64,000 nucleotides of DNA from Roseovarius litorisediminis. GTDB lineage: Bacteria > Pseudomonadota > Alphaproteobacteria > Rhodobacterales > Rhodobacteraceae. The position numbers and the translations under genes were made by a program. Each line of letters begins with the position of its first letter. The first letter of the stretch is position 1. The notes under the pieces were generated by a model that worked only from the letters and a program-made list of their open reading frames with translations, made no database searches and had not been told where the DNA came from. Positions 27,751 through 37,195 of this stretch are shown one piece after another. The stretch is taken from the NCBI RefSeq assembly GCF_900172295.1, contig NZ_FWFL01000006.1:1-64000 (forward strand), in the 5' to 3' direction.

Positions 27751-28800
27751 ATGAGCCTCGCAAAAACAGACATCGCGCCAGACGTGTCCAAGGTAATGAT
27801 GGGGGCCATTTTCGCCTGGGCGGCGGTGCTGATCTATGCCTCGTCCAATTCCATCGTGTCACTGCTGGCCGACATCGGGGCGCAGCACAAGGTTTATGGT
27901 CGCAATGCCATTACCTATTGCAACCTCCTTTTTGTCGGCTCGCTAATGTCAATCGTGCCAATGGCGTTCATGTTCTGGCGCGAATGGACGCTTGAAAACC
28001 TGCGCAAACTCAAACCTCATCATTGGCTGATCCTGACCGTGTCGGCGTTCCTGTCTTCGGCGCTGACACCGGGGTTATTCTTTTACGCATTGGAACGAAC
28101 CACCGTGACCAACGTGGTTCTGGTCGGTCGGATCGAACCGCCACTATTCATCCTCGCCACCTTTCTGATCCTGCGTGAAGAGTTCGAACCCTGGGCATTC
28201 GTCGCCGGTCTAGTAGCCCTTGGGGGCGCGGTGGTGATGATCCTGATGAACAATGGTGAAAACCAGTTCACCTTCGGCAAGGGCGAGATCGGCGCAGCAC
28301 TGGCCACCCTGTCCTACATTGCCTCAACATTGGTGGCGCGTACCGGGCTCAGGGGCATTCCAATGGGGATATTTGCGATCTACAGAACAGTGATCGGCAC
28401 CATATTCTATTTCTTTCTGGCAATATACCTGTTCGGGCCGAAACATTTTCAAGACGTTCTGGCGCCCGTCGTCTGGCAATGGGTCTGGATCTATGCGCTG
28501 ATCGTGGTGGTTCTGGGCCAGTTCGCTTGGGCGATCGGCCTGAAATATGCGCGCTCGGGTGACGTATCGCTGGCAACGTCCTTCTCGCCCCTTGCCGCCA
28601 TCATAATTGCCATGGTGATGCTGGGCGAAGACCCCGGCCCCGGCCTTGTCCCAGGCGGTGCGATAATCCTTCTGGCCATAGGTATTGGCCAATATGGCCG
28701 CATCCGCAGAAACCGCGCCGAAGGCATTGCCGAGGAAATGCGCCTTGGGCAGGAAGATGCGTTGGAACACGAGGGCCGGATCAACTTCAAGGGAACCTAA
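27751..28800 (+). CDS. DMT superfamily (EamA-type) transporter
   Basis: A 349-residue inner-membrane transporter with two EamA repeats of five spans each (about residues 20-160 and 175-310). It has the usual mid-protein ALERTTVTNVVLVGRIEPPLF segment at the end of the first repeat. The C-terminal tail is charged and cytosolic. The family exports amino acids, metabolites or sugars; the substrate is unknown here. It is divergent from the methyltransferase gene across about 260 bp and convergent with the glycosyltransferase gene. Confidence 0.85.
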   Translation: MSLAKTDIAPDVSKVMMGAIFAWAAVLIYASSNSIVSLLADIGAQHKVYGRNAITYCNLLFVGSLMSIVPMAFMFWREWTLENLRKLKPHHWLILTVSAFLSSALTPGLFFYALERTTVTNVVLVGRIEPPLFILATFLILREEFEPWAFVAGLVALGGAVVMILMNNGENQFTFGKGEIGAALATLSYIASTLVARTGLRGIPMGIFAIYRTVIGTIFYFFLAIYLFGPKHFQDVLAPVVWQWVWIYALIVVVLGQFAWAIGLKYARSGDVSLATSFSPLAAIIIAMVMLGEDPGPGLVPGGAIILLAIGIGQYGRIRRNRAEGIAEEMRLGQEDALEHEGRINFKGT

Positions 28801-28844
28801 GCCTGGAATTCACGCCCTGAGGGCCAGGTAAACGAAAGTCGGGA

Positions 28845-30071
28845 TTACATATTCCCGGCGTCGGCGCAGTTAGATGCGGGCAAGAGTTGCGATTTTAGCG
28901 CATCAGGCAACGACTGGTAGCTCTGAAACAATTCTCGTGGGCTCTGCTCTTTGCTCGCAGCGCCTATTTCAGCTGCAATCTTTTCAAGCATCTGTGCCTT
29001 GATCCGTGAACCACTGCCGGTCTCAATTGCCATGTCCGCTTTGAAACCATCGACCACAACACGTTCCGGCCTGTTCGGCATCAGAAAAAGATCATGCTCG
29101 GGCCTTCCAAATGCCTGCGCGATCCGCAGGGCTTCATTTATCGGGCCCTCTTCGTTGACCACGGGGTAGGACGCAATGACGCGCAAATCCGCCGGAACAT
29201 GCCGGGGTTTGAAGCCGCCCGCCTTGTCCAGGGATTGCACAGACGCCGTTGGAAAGGGTGAAAGGGCATTGCTCAGAACGCGTGCGCTATCGGTGTCGTA
29301 TTGCGCCAGAAACACCGTTACAACAGCACCATATTTTGAACGTGCCGCCAAAACGCCAAGACTGTTGCAGATCACCTGCTCTGCCGTCTGTGCCAGCACC
29401 ACGGTTTCCTTCAAAATCTGTTTTTCATGCTGCTCCAGAAAGAAGCCCATGATTATCTCGGCCATATTGTTGTAATGCTGAATGTCCCGGGAATCGTGTA
29501 CGATCCGGCCGATATCAACCTCGACCACCTCGGCGCCCGACGCGTGCACCCGCAGCATAACATCCAGATCAACCGCATAGTCGCCCGTCATCTCCTCAAT
29601 GGCGATCAGGGACTGGTCAAATAGATAAATCCCCGAATTCGGGGCGCGCAGCTTGCCCAAATACGGGAACATCTGCCGGATCGCCGGCATCACCAGCAAA
29701 CGGGTCATTGGCATATTGTCTTTGGGGTCGTTCCAGGCGCCTTTGACCAGGCCAACACCACTGGTACGCGCCTCGGACATGCGCGCGAACAGACGGGTAT
29801 CAAACTTGTCCAGATCGGCATCGACCTTCATTACCCAATTGTGGCTGGCGGCGGCAAATCCTGCTTTGGCCGCGTGGCCCATGCCCGGGGTGGATTCAGC
29901 GACAACACGCGCGCCTGCAGCCAGTGCGATGCGCCCGGTGTCATCTGATGATCCGTTGTCAACAACGATCACTTCGGTCACGCTGTCCATTCCCAACAAG
30001 GTTTCAACCACCTTGCGGATCGTGGCCGCCTCGTCGCGGGCGGGGACAATGACCGAAACAGGATCTGACAT
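28845..30071 (-). CDS. Family 2 glycosyltransferase
   Basis: A 408-residue soluble glycosyltransferase with a GT-A fold. The nucleotide-sugar-binding opening is VSVIVPARDEAATI. A conserved VIVVDNGSSDDTG follows (about 34-46), and the metal-binding VDADLDKFD sits near residue 84, in place of a classical DxD. The first 230 residues fit GT2. The PGMGHAAKAG loop recalls glucosyl-3-phosphoglycerate synthase-like enzymes, but this is a weak resemblance. The C-terminal 170 residues form an extra domain I do not recognise. No membrane span is evident. The acceptor is unknown. Confidence 0.75.
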   Translation of the reverse strand: MSDPVSVIVPARDEAATIRKVVETLLGMDSVTEVIVVDNGSSDDTGRIALAAGARVVAESTPGMGHAAKAGFAAASHNWVMKVDADLDKFDTRLFARMSEARTSGVGLVKGAWNDPKDNMPMTRLLVMPAIRQMFPYLGKLRAPNSGIYLFDQSLIAIEEMTGDYAVDLDVMLRVHASGAEVVEVDIGRIVHDSRDIQHYNNMAEIIMGFFLEQHEKQILKETVVLAQTAEQVICNSLGVLAARSKYGAVVTVFLAQYDTDSARVLSNALSPFPTASVQSLDKAGGFKPRHVPADLRVIASYPVVNEEGPINEALRIAQAFGRPEHDLFLMPNRPERVVVDGFKADMAIETGSGSRIKAQMLEKIAAEIGAASKEQSPRELFQSYQSLPDALKSQLLPASNCADAGNM

Positions 30072-30253
30072 CGGGGCTCCCTATACAGCGCCGTATTGAC
30101 ACCGCACTTCGATACGTAACGCCCAAAGCCTTTCACAACAAGGTGTTGCGCCAGACAGTTGCCCAAATCTTTCGTGAGAAATGCCAATAACTAGCAAACG
30201 TTTGTTAAATCACTCTAAAACACAGGCTGCCAAGCACGGGTTCAAATCAGCAC

Positions 30254-31741
30254 TCAGAACGTCAGCGTCGCCGCCACCGCCCTTTTCCAGGCATCGTATT
30301 TGCGCTTGCGTTCGGCCCTGTCCATCGCCGGCGTGAATTGCTTTTCCAAGGCCCAGGTTTGGGCGAATTCGTCCGCTTGGGGGTATAGTCCAATCCGCAT
30401 CCCGGCCAGCCACGCCGCCCCAAGCGCCGTGGTTTCCAGAACCTTCGGCCGATCCACAGGCGCATCAATGATGTCAGACAAAAACTGCATCGTCCAATCG
30501 CTGGCACTCATGCCGCCATCCACCCGCAGTACCGCCTCAGCACCATGACCGGCCCAGTCGTCGCGCATAGCTTCCAGCAGATCGCGGGTCTGAAAGCCCA
30601 CGCTTTCCAGTGCAGCACGGGCAAATTCCTCGGGGCGCGAATTGCGGGTCAGGCCAAACATCGCGCCACGGCAATCTGCATTCCAATATGGGGCGCCAAG
30701 ACCGGTAAAAGCCGGCACCAGAACCACGTTCTGCGACGGATCGACGCTTTCGGCCAGCGGTTGCGTCTCGCCCGCGCCCCCGATGATTTTCAATCCGTCG
30801 CGCAGCCATTGCACTACCGCCCCGGCCACAAAGATCGATCCTTCCAGCGCATAGGTCGGTTTGCCGTCCAGCTGATAGGCGATTGTCGTCAGCAACCGGT
30901 TTTTGGACGTCACCGGCGTATCCCCGGTATTGAGCAGCGCAAAGCACCCAGTGCCATAGGTCGATTTCAGCATACCTGGTTGAAAACAAGCCTGTCCCAC
31001 CGTCGCCGCCTGCTGATCGCCCGCCACCCCGCGGATAGGCACCTCGCGGCCCAACAGATCGGCACTTGCCATGCCAAAATCATCGGCGCTGTTGCGTACT
31101 TCGGGCAACATCCGGATCGGGATTTCCAGCAGGTCACAGATCGTCTGACTCCACCGCCCTTTGCGAATATCATACAGCAACGTGCGCGCCGCATTTGTAG
31201 CATCAGTGGCATGCACCCGGCCGCCCGTCAGTTTCCAGATCAGATAGCTGTCGACTGTACCGAACAGCAAATCGCCATTTTCCGCCCTTGCCCGCGCCCC
31301 GTCGACATTTTCCAGCACCCAACGCAGTTTTGTGCCCGAAAAATACGGGTCCAGCAGCAGGCCTGTGCGGTTGCTGACCATCGGCTCGTGTCCGGCCTCC
31401 CGCAGGCTGCGGCAGTAATTGGCTGTGCGCCGATCCTGCCAGACAATCGCATTATGCACCGCCTCGCCGGTGGTACGATCCCAGACAACCGTGGTTTCGC
31501 GCTGATTGGTAATGCCGATCGCGGCCACATCCGCAGCACTTAGGCCCGCCTTTTCAATTACCGCGCGACAGGTATCCACCGTGGTCGTCCACAAATCCTT
31601 TGCCACATGCTCAACCCAACCTGAATCGGGGAAATGCTGGCGGAACTCTTCCTGCGCCGTAGCCACCAGCCGCATCTTTGCGTCAAACAGAATGGCCCGG
31701 CTTGAGGTGGTGCCCTGATCAATGGCCAGGATATGAGTCAT
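30254..31741 (-). CDS. glpK: Glycerol kinase
   Basis: Phosphorylates glycerol to sn-glycerol-3-phosphate with ATP (495 residues, normal length). FGGY-family signatures are intact: the N-terminal phosphate loop [14 protein letters not shown], the [12 protein letters not shown] segment near residue 263 and the C-terminal [12 protein letters not shown]. It ends the glp operon, downstream of the glycerol-3-phosphate binding protein and separated from it by a strong hairpin. AAAAGGG precedes the start. Confidence 0.95.
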   Translation of the reverse strand: MTHILAIDQGTTSSRAILFDAKMRLVATAQEEFRQHFPDSGWVEHVAKDLWTTTVDTCRAVIEKAGLSAADVAAIGITNQRETTVVWDRTTGEAVHNAIVWQDRRTANYCRSLREAGHEPMVSNRTGLLLDPYFSGTKLRWVLENVDGARARAENGDLLFGTVDSYLIWKLTGGRVHATDATNAARTLLYDIRKGRWSQTICDLLEIPIRMLPEVRNSADDFGMASADLLGREVPIRGVAGDQQAATVGQACFQPGMLKSTYGTGCFALLNTGDTPVTSKNRLLTTIAYQLDGKPTYALEGSIFVAGAVVQWLRDGLKIIGGAGETQPLAESVDPSQNVVLVPAFTGLGAPYWNADCRGAMFGLTRNSRPEEFARAALESVGFQTRDLLEAMRDDWAGHGAEAVLRVDGGMSASDWTMQFLSDIIDAPVDRPKVLETTALGAAWLAGMRIGLYPQADEFAQTWALEKQFTPAMDRAERKRKYDAWKRAVAATLTF

Positions 31742-31764
31742 GGGTTTGGTCCCTTTTAAAAGAC

Positions 31765-31793
31765 GTCATCCCCGGGCTAGGCCCGGGGATGAC
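31765..31793. repeat. Perfect 13-bp palindromic hairpin between glpV and glpK
   Basis: GTCATCCCCGGGC and GCCCGGGGATGAC pair perfectly around TAG. Similar GTCATCCCCGGG palindromes occur as scattered intergenic elements in alphaproteobacterial genomes, to my knowledge. In this position it likely stabilises the 3-prime end of the binding-protein message. The following GTCTTTTAAAAGGG also allows partial termination before glpK. Confidence 0.75.
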
Positions 31794-31804
31794 AGGAGCA
31801 ACGC

Positions 31805-33523
31805 TTACTGCCAGGACTTGATCAGCTCGTCATAGGCCACGGTGACCGGCTCTTCGTCCTCGTTGGCCAGCTTGGCCTTGGGCGATCCGGGCTGGCTCAG
31901 CCAATGCTCGGGGTCCATCTCATCGTTCAGTTTGGGGCCAAACTCACCCTGCACGCCAGCACGTTCCAGACGGCTCAGCACCTTTTCCTGATCGGCACAC
32001 AGGCTATCCAGCGCTTCTTGCGGTGTCTTGGCACCTGACATCGCATCACCGATGTTCTGCCACCACAACTGCGCCAGTTTGGGATAATCCGGCACGTTGG
32101 TCCCCGTGGGCGACCACTGTACGCGGGCGGGTGAGCGGTAGAACTCGACCAGACCACCCAGCTTGTCGGCACGCTCGGTAAAGCTGTCATGCTGAATGGT
32201 CGACTCGCGGATGAAGGTCAGGCCAACGTGGCTTTTCTTCACATCCACAGTTTTCGAGGTGATGAACTGTGCATAAAGCCAGGCCGCCTTGGCCCGGTCC
32301 ACCGGCGTCGATTTCATCAGCGTCCAGGATCCTGCATCCTGGTAGCCAATCTTGGTACCCTCACTCCAGTATACCCCGTGCGGGCTGGGGGCCATACGCC
32401 ACTTGGGCGTGCCGTCCTCGTTCATCACCGGCAGGTCAGGTTTGACCGTGGCCGCCGTGAACGCGGTGTACCAGAACATCTGCTGCGCCACATTCCCCTG
32501 CGCCGGAATTGGCCCGGCCTCTGAGAATGTCATGCCCTGTGCGGCGGGCGGTGAGTATTTCTGCAGCCACTCAATCGCCTTGGTCACGGCATAAACCGCC
32601 GCCGGGCCATTGGTTGCCCCGCCGCGCGCCACGCAAGAGCCCACGGGCTGCGAATTGTCATTCACCCGAATGCCCCATTCATCGACCGGCAGGCCATTGG
32701 GCTCGCCTTTATCGCCCATGCCGGCCATGGACATCCACGCGTCGGTATAGCGCCAGCCAAGGCTTGGGTCTTTCTTGCCGTAATCCATGTTGCCAAAGAC
32801 TTCGCCTTCAACACCCAAATGGCTCAGATCGCGCCCGGTGAAAAATTCTGCGATATCCTCATAGGCGGACCAGTTGACCGGAACACCCAGATCATAGCCA
32901 TACTTGGCCTTGAAATCCGCCTTGTTCTTGTCGTCGTTGAACCAGTCGTAACGGAACCAATAAAGGTTCGCGAATTGCTGGTCGGGAAGCTGATAGACCT
33001 TGCCATCGGGGCCGGTGGTAAACGACAGCCCGATAAAATCCTGAAGGTCGAGATTGGGGTTGGTCACATCCGCCCCCTCGCCCGCCATCCAGTCGGTCAG
33101 GTTGCGCGCCTGCTGATAGCGCCAGTGGGTGCCAATGAGGTCAGAGTCGTTGATATAGGCGTCATAGATGTTTTCGCCCGATTGCATCTGGGTTTGCAGC
33201 TTTTCAACCACGTCGCCTTCGCCAATCAGGTCATGGGTGATCTTGATGCCGGTAATCGCGGTAAAGGCCGGGGCCAGAACCTTGGATTCATAGGAATGGG
33301 TATCAATGGTTTCCGATACCACCTTGATCTCCATGCCCGCCATAGGTTTGGCAGCGTCGACAAACCATTGCATTTCGGCTTCCTGATCGGCACGGCTCAG
33401 CGTCGACAGGTCTCCGATCTCGCTATCGAGAAACGCCTTCGCGCTCTCCATATCCGCCAGCGCAGGACCGGCCGCCAGGGCCAGCGCTGCCAGCGCGGTT
33501 GAGGTTGTCAGTCGAAAGTTCAT
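31805..33523 (-). CDS. glpV: Glycerol-3-phosphate/glycerol ABC transporter binding protein GlpV-like
   Basis: Periplasmic binding protein of the GlpSTPQUV glycerol uptake system described in Rhizobium. The signal peptide covers residues 1-23. The 572-residue mature fold is a large family 1 type extracellular solute-binding protein, bigger than most. Its place directly after glpU and before glpK, and the full set of transporter genes upstream, support the name. A strong GGGAGG lies a few bases before the ATG. It is the subunit needed in highest amount, consistent with the hairpin after it. Confidence 0.9.
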   Translation of the reverse strand: MNFRLTTSTALAALALAAGPALADMESAKAFLDSEIGDLSTLSRADQEAEMQWFVDAAKPMAGMEIKVVSETIDTHSYESKVLAPAFTAITGIKITHDLIGEGDVVEKLQTQMQSGENIYDAYINDSDLIGTHWRYQQARNLTDWMAGEGADVTNPNLDLQDFIGLSFTTGPDGKVYQLPDQQFANLYWFRYDWFNDDKNKADFKAKYGYDLGVPVNWSAYEDIAEFFTGRDLSHLGVEGEVFGNMDYGKKDPSLGWRYTDAWMSMAGMGDKGEPNGLPVDEWGIRVNDNSQPVGSCVARGGATNGPAAVYAVTKAIEWLQKYSPPAAQGMTFSEAGPIPAQGNVAQQMFWYTAFTAATVKPDLPVMNEDGTPKWRMAPSPHGVYWSEGTKIGYQDAGSWTLMKSTPVDRAKAAWLYAQFITSKTVDVKKSHVGLTFIRESTIQHDSFTERADKLGGLVEFYRSPARVQWSPTGTNVPDYPKLAQLWWQNIGDAMSGAKTPQEALDSLCADQEKVLSRLERAGVQGEFGPKLNDEMDPEHWLSQPGSPKAKLANEDEEPVTVAYDELIKSWQ

Positions 33524-33603
33524 TTTGGTTCCTCCCTAATCGAACTTCTTTGATTATGTGCTCCGGGCCGCGCCTTTGCCGCCCGAAGGTCGTGCATTGC
33601 CAA

Positions 33604-33876
33604 TCACACCCAGCGAAACACCGCTGCGGCGTAGATCAGACAGACAATCAGCGCGAACGGCTGGTTCGCACCGACAATTCCAAGCCAGGCCAGATTGATA
33701 AAGGCCGAGCCCAAAAGCGTAATAAACAGACGATCCCCCCGCGTCGTTTCAATCCTGAGCACACCCACGCGCGGCGTCTCGGGGAACTTGATCGCGAGGA
33801 TCGTGAAGGTGATCAGCAGACAGGCGATCACTACGAAGAAGATTGCTGTGGGTAAGGTCCATGCCATCCAGGCCAT
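33604..33876 (-). CDS. glpU: Small membrane protein GlpU-like (DUF2160)
   Basis: A 90-residue inner-membrane protein with two or three spans, of the DUF2160 family found in glpSTPQUV operons; its role in glycerol uptake is not known. The start at 33876 is supported by GGAG and shares a base with the upstream stop (TAATG); a longer frame has no ribosome-binding site. The opening MAWMAWTLPTAIFF is typical for the family. Confidence 0.85.
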   Translation of the reverse strand: MAWMAWTLPTAIFFVVIACLLITFTILAIKFPETPRVGVLRIETTRGDRLFITLLGSAFINLAWLGIVGANQPFALIVCLIYAAAVFRWV

Positions 33877-34364
33877 TACTCTTTCTCCTTTCTTTTTTGC
33901 GGAACAATCCAATGGGAGAACTCTCTATTTGTCCCTCGCGCTAATGCCGTAACTTTAATCCAGTGCTTGTCGGGTCGATACTCACTAATAGGGTGTGCCA
34001 TTCCGTGAATTTCGTCACCGGGCTGAATTACATTGGGTTCCCGTTTACTTGTGTTTGGCTTTCCGTCGACGGGTACATCTTTAGTTGCCGGGTTGAATCG
34101 TGTTGAGTGATCAAAAATCGCTTCACCAAGCTTCCCTGTTGAGGCACCTTTTCCTTCGAAGAACTCCACTTTTACTTTTCTCACAATTGTTGCGCGCCTA
34201 CCTGAGTTGGCAATTGCGAAAGCAAAAGCATCTGATCCCAACCAATTCTCAAATTGGTGTATTCCATGGACTGTCAGATATATCTCTCGCATCCACCAAT
34301 TCCATAGACCTACTATCGCCAAGAAAGTAGAAAGCACCGCGCCGTATACTGCGATCACATCCAT
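33876..34364 (-). CDS. Unrecognised single-span protein inserted in the glp operon
   Basis: A 162-residue protein of unknown function between glpQ and glpU. One N-terminal membrane span (residues about 5-25) is followed by a soluble, probably beta-rich domain (GSDAFAFAIANSGRRATIV onward) and a very basic C-terminus. Its DNA is visibly AT-richer than its neighbours, and it is not part of the glpSTPQUV set as I know it. Its stop overlaps the glpU start (TAATG), so it is nevertheless translationally coupled into the operon. Likely an acquired gene. Confidence 0.7.
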   Translation of the reverse strand: MDVIAVYGAVLSTFLAIVGLWNWWMREIYLTVHGIHQFENWLGSDAFAFAIANSGRRATIVRKVKVEFFEGKGASTGKLGEAIFDHSTRFNPATKDVPVDGKPNTSKREPNVIQPGDEIHGMAHPISEYRPDKHWIKVTALARGTNREFSHWIVPQKRKEKE

Positions 34365-34386
34365 TTAGTGCAGACCTTCCCTCAAT

Positions 34387-35235
34387 TCACACCCTCCCCA
34401 GGGCAAAGCCCTTGGCAATATAATTCCGCACGAAATAGATCACCAAGGCCCCCGGTACGATGGTCAGCACACCCGCCGCTGCCAGAACGCCCCAATCAAG
34501 GCCGCTGGCGGAAACCGTCCGTGTCATCGTGGCCGCAATCGGCTTGGCATCGACGCTTGTGAGCGTCCGGCTCAACAGCAGTTCCACCCATGAGAACATA
34601 AAGCAGAAGAACGCCGCAACCCCTACTCCTGATGCAATCAGCGGCATGAAAATCTTGATGAAAAACCGCCCGAAACTATAGCCGTCGATATAGGCGGTCT
34701 CGTCGATCTCTTTCGGCACGCCGCGCATGAACCCTTCCAGAATCCATACCGCCAACGGCACGTTGAACAGGCAATGCGCAAGGGCCACGGCGATATGCGT
34801 GTCAAACAAGCCCACCGACGAATACAGCTGAAAGAACGGCAGCGCGAACACCGCAGGCGGCGCCATCCGGTTGGTCAGCAGCCAGAAAAACAGGTGCTTG
34901 TCGCCCATAAAGTGATAGCGGCTGAACGCATAGGCAGCAGGCAGGGCCACGGTGATCGAAATCACCGTATTGACCACCACGTAGATTAATGAGTTTACGT
35001 ACCCCATGTACCAACTGGCATCGGTCAGAATGGTCGCATAATTGGCAAATGTCAGATCGCGCGGCCACAGGGTAAAGACGTTCAGGATCTCTTCATTGGT
35101 CTTCAGGCTCATGTTTACCAGCCAGTAAATCGGCAGCATCAGAAACAGCAGATAGAACGCCATCACCACCGCTTTGCCATTCACTTTCGGTATTGCCTTA
35201 CGGCGGGCAGATTGGCTTGCAGTCACATCAGTCAT
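34387..35235 (-). CDS. glpQ: Glycerol ABC transporter permease GlpQ
   Basis: Inner-membrane permease of the MalG type (282 residues, six spans). The cytosolic EAA loop is GVPKEIDETAYIDGYSFGRFF near residue 190, where it docks on GlpS/GlpT. Three bp after glpP. Together with GlpP it forms the transmembrane channel of the glycerol/glycerol-3-phosphate importer. Confidence 0.9.
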   Translation of the reverse strand: MTDVTASQSARRKAIPKVNGKAVVMAFYLLFLMLPIYWLVNMSLKTNEEILNVFTLWPRDLTFANYATILTDASWYMGYVNSLIYVVVNTVISITVALPAAYAFSRYHFMGDKHLFFWLLTNRMAPPAVFALPFFQLYSSVGLFDTHIAVALAHCLFNVPLAVWILEGFMRGVPKEIDETAYIDGYSFGRFFIKIFMPLIASGVGVAAFFCFMFSWVELLLSRTLTSVDAKPIAATMTRTVSASGLDWGVLAAAGVLTIVPGALVIYFVRNYIAKGFALGRV

Positions 35236-35238
35236 GCC

Positions 35239-36111
35239 TCAGCCCTCCCGCTTATCAAGGTTGGTCATTACGGTATAGAACACCCAGGAAATCAACAGGA
35301 TCACCAGAAAATACATGATCGAGAACGCCGCCGCAGGGCCCAGATCAAACTGACCAAGCGCCATTTTCACCAGATCAATCGACAGGAATGTCGTGGCATT
35401 GCCAGGCCCGCCACCGGTGACAACAAACGGCTCGGTGTAAATCATGAAACTGTCCATGAACCGCAGCAGAATGGCGATCATCAGCACGCCCATCATCTTG
35501 GGTAATTCGATGAAACGAAATACTTTCCAGCGGCTTGCCTGATCAATCTTGGCCGCCTGATAATAGGCGTCGGGAATAGATTGCAGCCCCGCATAGGCCA
35601 GCAAGGCCACCAGCGACGTCCAGTGCCACACGTCCATCACAATCAACGTGGCCCAGGCGGCAAAGAAATCCTGCGTGTAGTTGTAGGAAATTCCCAGCTT
35701 GTCCAGCGTATAGCCCAACAGGCCGATATCCACCCGACCGAAAATCTGCCAGATCGTGCCCACCACGTTCCACGGGATCAGCAGCGGCAGCGACATCAAT
35801 ACCAGACAGAGCGACGCCCAAAAGCCTTTCTTGGGCATATTCAGCGCCACAAATATTCCCAAAGGCACTTCAATCGCCAGAATGATCGCCGAAAACGCCA
35901 TCTGACGACCCAGGGCATCCCACATCCGGTCGCTGTCCAGCAGCTCACTGAACCATTCCAGCCCGGCCCAGAAGAACTGATTGTTGCCGAACGTGTCCTG
36001 CACTGAATAGTTGACCACGGTCATCAACGGAATCACCGCCGAAAACGCCACAAGCAACAGAACCGGCAGCACCAGAAACCACGCTTTTTGGTTAACAGTT
36101 TTTTCCATCAC
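35239..36111 (-). CDS. glpP: Glycerol ABC transporter permease GlpP
   Basis: Inner-membrane permease of the MalF/UgpA type (290 residues, six spans). The EAA-like loop SIPDAYYQAAKIDQASRWKV lies near residue 190. It starts inside the glpT stop (4-bp overlap) and is followed closely by glpQ. Partner of GlpQ in the heterodimeric channel. Confidence 0.9.
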   Translation of the reverse strand: MMEKTVNQKAWFLVLPVLLLVAFSAVIPLMTVVNYSVQDTFGNNQFFWAGLEWFSELLDSDRMWDALGRQMAFSAIILAIEVPLGIFVALNMPKKGFWASLCLVLMSLPLLIPWNVVGTIWQIFGRVDIGLLGYTLDKLGISYNYTQDFFAAWATLIVMDVWHWTSLVALLAYAGLQSIPDAYYQAAKIDQASRWKVFRFIELPKMMGVLMIAILLRFMDSFMIYTEPFVVTGGGPGNATTFLSIDLVKMALGQFDLGPAAAFSIMYFLVILLISWVFYTVMTNLDKREG

Positions 36112-37184
36112 GCGGCCTCCCCCTGCACACGCCAGTCATTGGCATAGACATTCACATGCGCCGGATCAAAATTGACCCGGTTCATGTCAGGGCCGATTTG
36201 CGCGCCCTCTTCTACTATGATGTTGATCTCGCTTCCGTAAAAATCGGCCCGCACGATCTTGTGGCGGCCTACGTCCTCAATCCGGCGGATTTTAACCGGC
36301 AGGCCTTCATCCTCGGACAGCCTTACAAATTCAGGCCGCACGCCGATCTCAACCTTACCATCAAGCTTGCCATACGTCTGCGCCAGCGGCACCTGTGAGC
36401 CGCTGACAATGGCCCGGTTGCCCTCGACCTGCGCCGGGATCACATTCATGCCGGGACTGCCGATAAAATAGCCGACAAAGGTATGTTCGGGCCGCTCAAA
36501 CAATTCCTGCGGCGTGCCAATCTGCACCACACGACCGTCAAACATCACAACCACCTTGTCGGCAAAAGTCAGCGCCTCAGTCTGGTCGTGGGTGACATAA
36601 ATCATCGTATGGCCAAACTGGTGGTGAAGCGATTTCAGCTGCGTGCGCAACTCCCATTTCATATGCGGGTCGATCACCGTCAGCGGTTCGTCGAACAGCA
36701 GCGCATTTACATCCTCACGCACCATGCCGCGCCCCAAACTGATCTTCTGCTTGGCATCCGCAGTCAGCCCGCGCGCCTTGCGGTCAAGTGTCTCTTCCAT
36801 GCCTATCATCCGGGCAATCTCTTGCACGCGCGCCGCCACATAGCCCGCATCTGCCCCGCGATTTTGCAGGGGGAACGCCAGGTTCTGGCGCACGGTCATA
36901 GTGTCGTAGACCACCGGAAACTGGAATACTTGCGCAATGTTCCGTTCGGCCGTCGGCGCATGGGTCACATCCACATCATTAAACAGAATTCGCCCCTGGC
37001 TGGGATGCAAAAGCCCCGAAATGATGTTCAGCAATGTCGACTTGCCGCACCCCGACGACCCCAGTAGCGCATAGGCCTCACCGTCCACCCAATCGTGGTT
37101 CAGTTCCTTCAGCGCAAAATCATCCTCTGATGCTGGATTGGGCAGATAGGAATGCGCCAGATTATCAAGCGTTATCTTTGCCAT
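36108..37184 (-). CDS. glpT: Glycerol ABC transporter ATPase GlpT
   Basis: One of two different ATPases in this importer (358 residues from the ATG at 37184; the frame is open upstream without a better site). Walker A is LGSSGCGKSTLL. The signature region is degenerate (TADAKQKISLGRGMV in place of LSGGQ). The Walker B region reads ALLFDEPLTVIDPHM. A TOBE-like C-terminal domain follows. The weakened signature fits a heteromeric ABC pair in which GlpS and GlpT differ. Confidence 0.9.
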   Translation of the reverse strand: MAKITLDNLAHSYLPNPASEDDFALKELNHDWVDGEAYALLGSSGCGKSTLLNIISGLLHPSQGRILFNDVDVTHAPTAERNIAQVFQFPVVYDTMTVRQNLAFPLQNRGADAGYVAARVQEIARMIGMEETLDRKARGLTADAKQKISLGRGMVREDVNALLFDEPLTVIDPHMKWELRTQLKSLHHQFGHTMIYVTHDQTEALTFADKVVVMFDGRVVQIGTPQELFERPEHTFVGYFIGSPGMNVIPAQVEGNRAIVSGSQVPLAQTYGKLDGKVEIGVRPEFVRLSEDEGLPVKIRRIEDVGRHKIVRADFYGSEINIIVEEGAQIGPDMNRVNFDPAHVNVYANDWRVQGEAA

Positions 37185-37195
37185 TCTCCTGCCCC

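Noticed and set aside
30545-31543. Open frame of 332 codons antisense to glpK
   Set aside because: Shadow of glycerol kinase.
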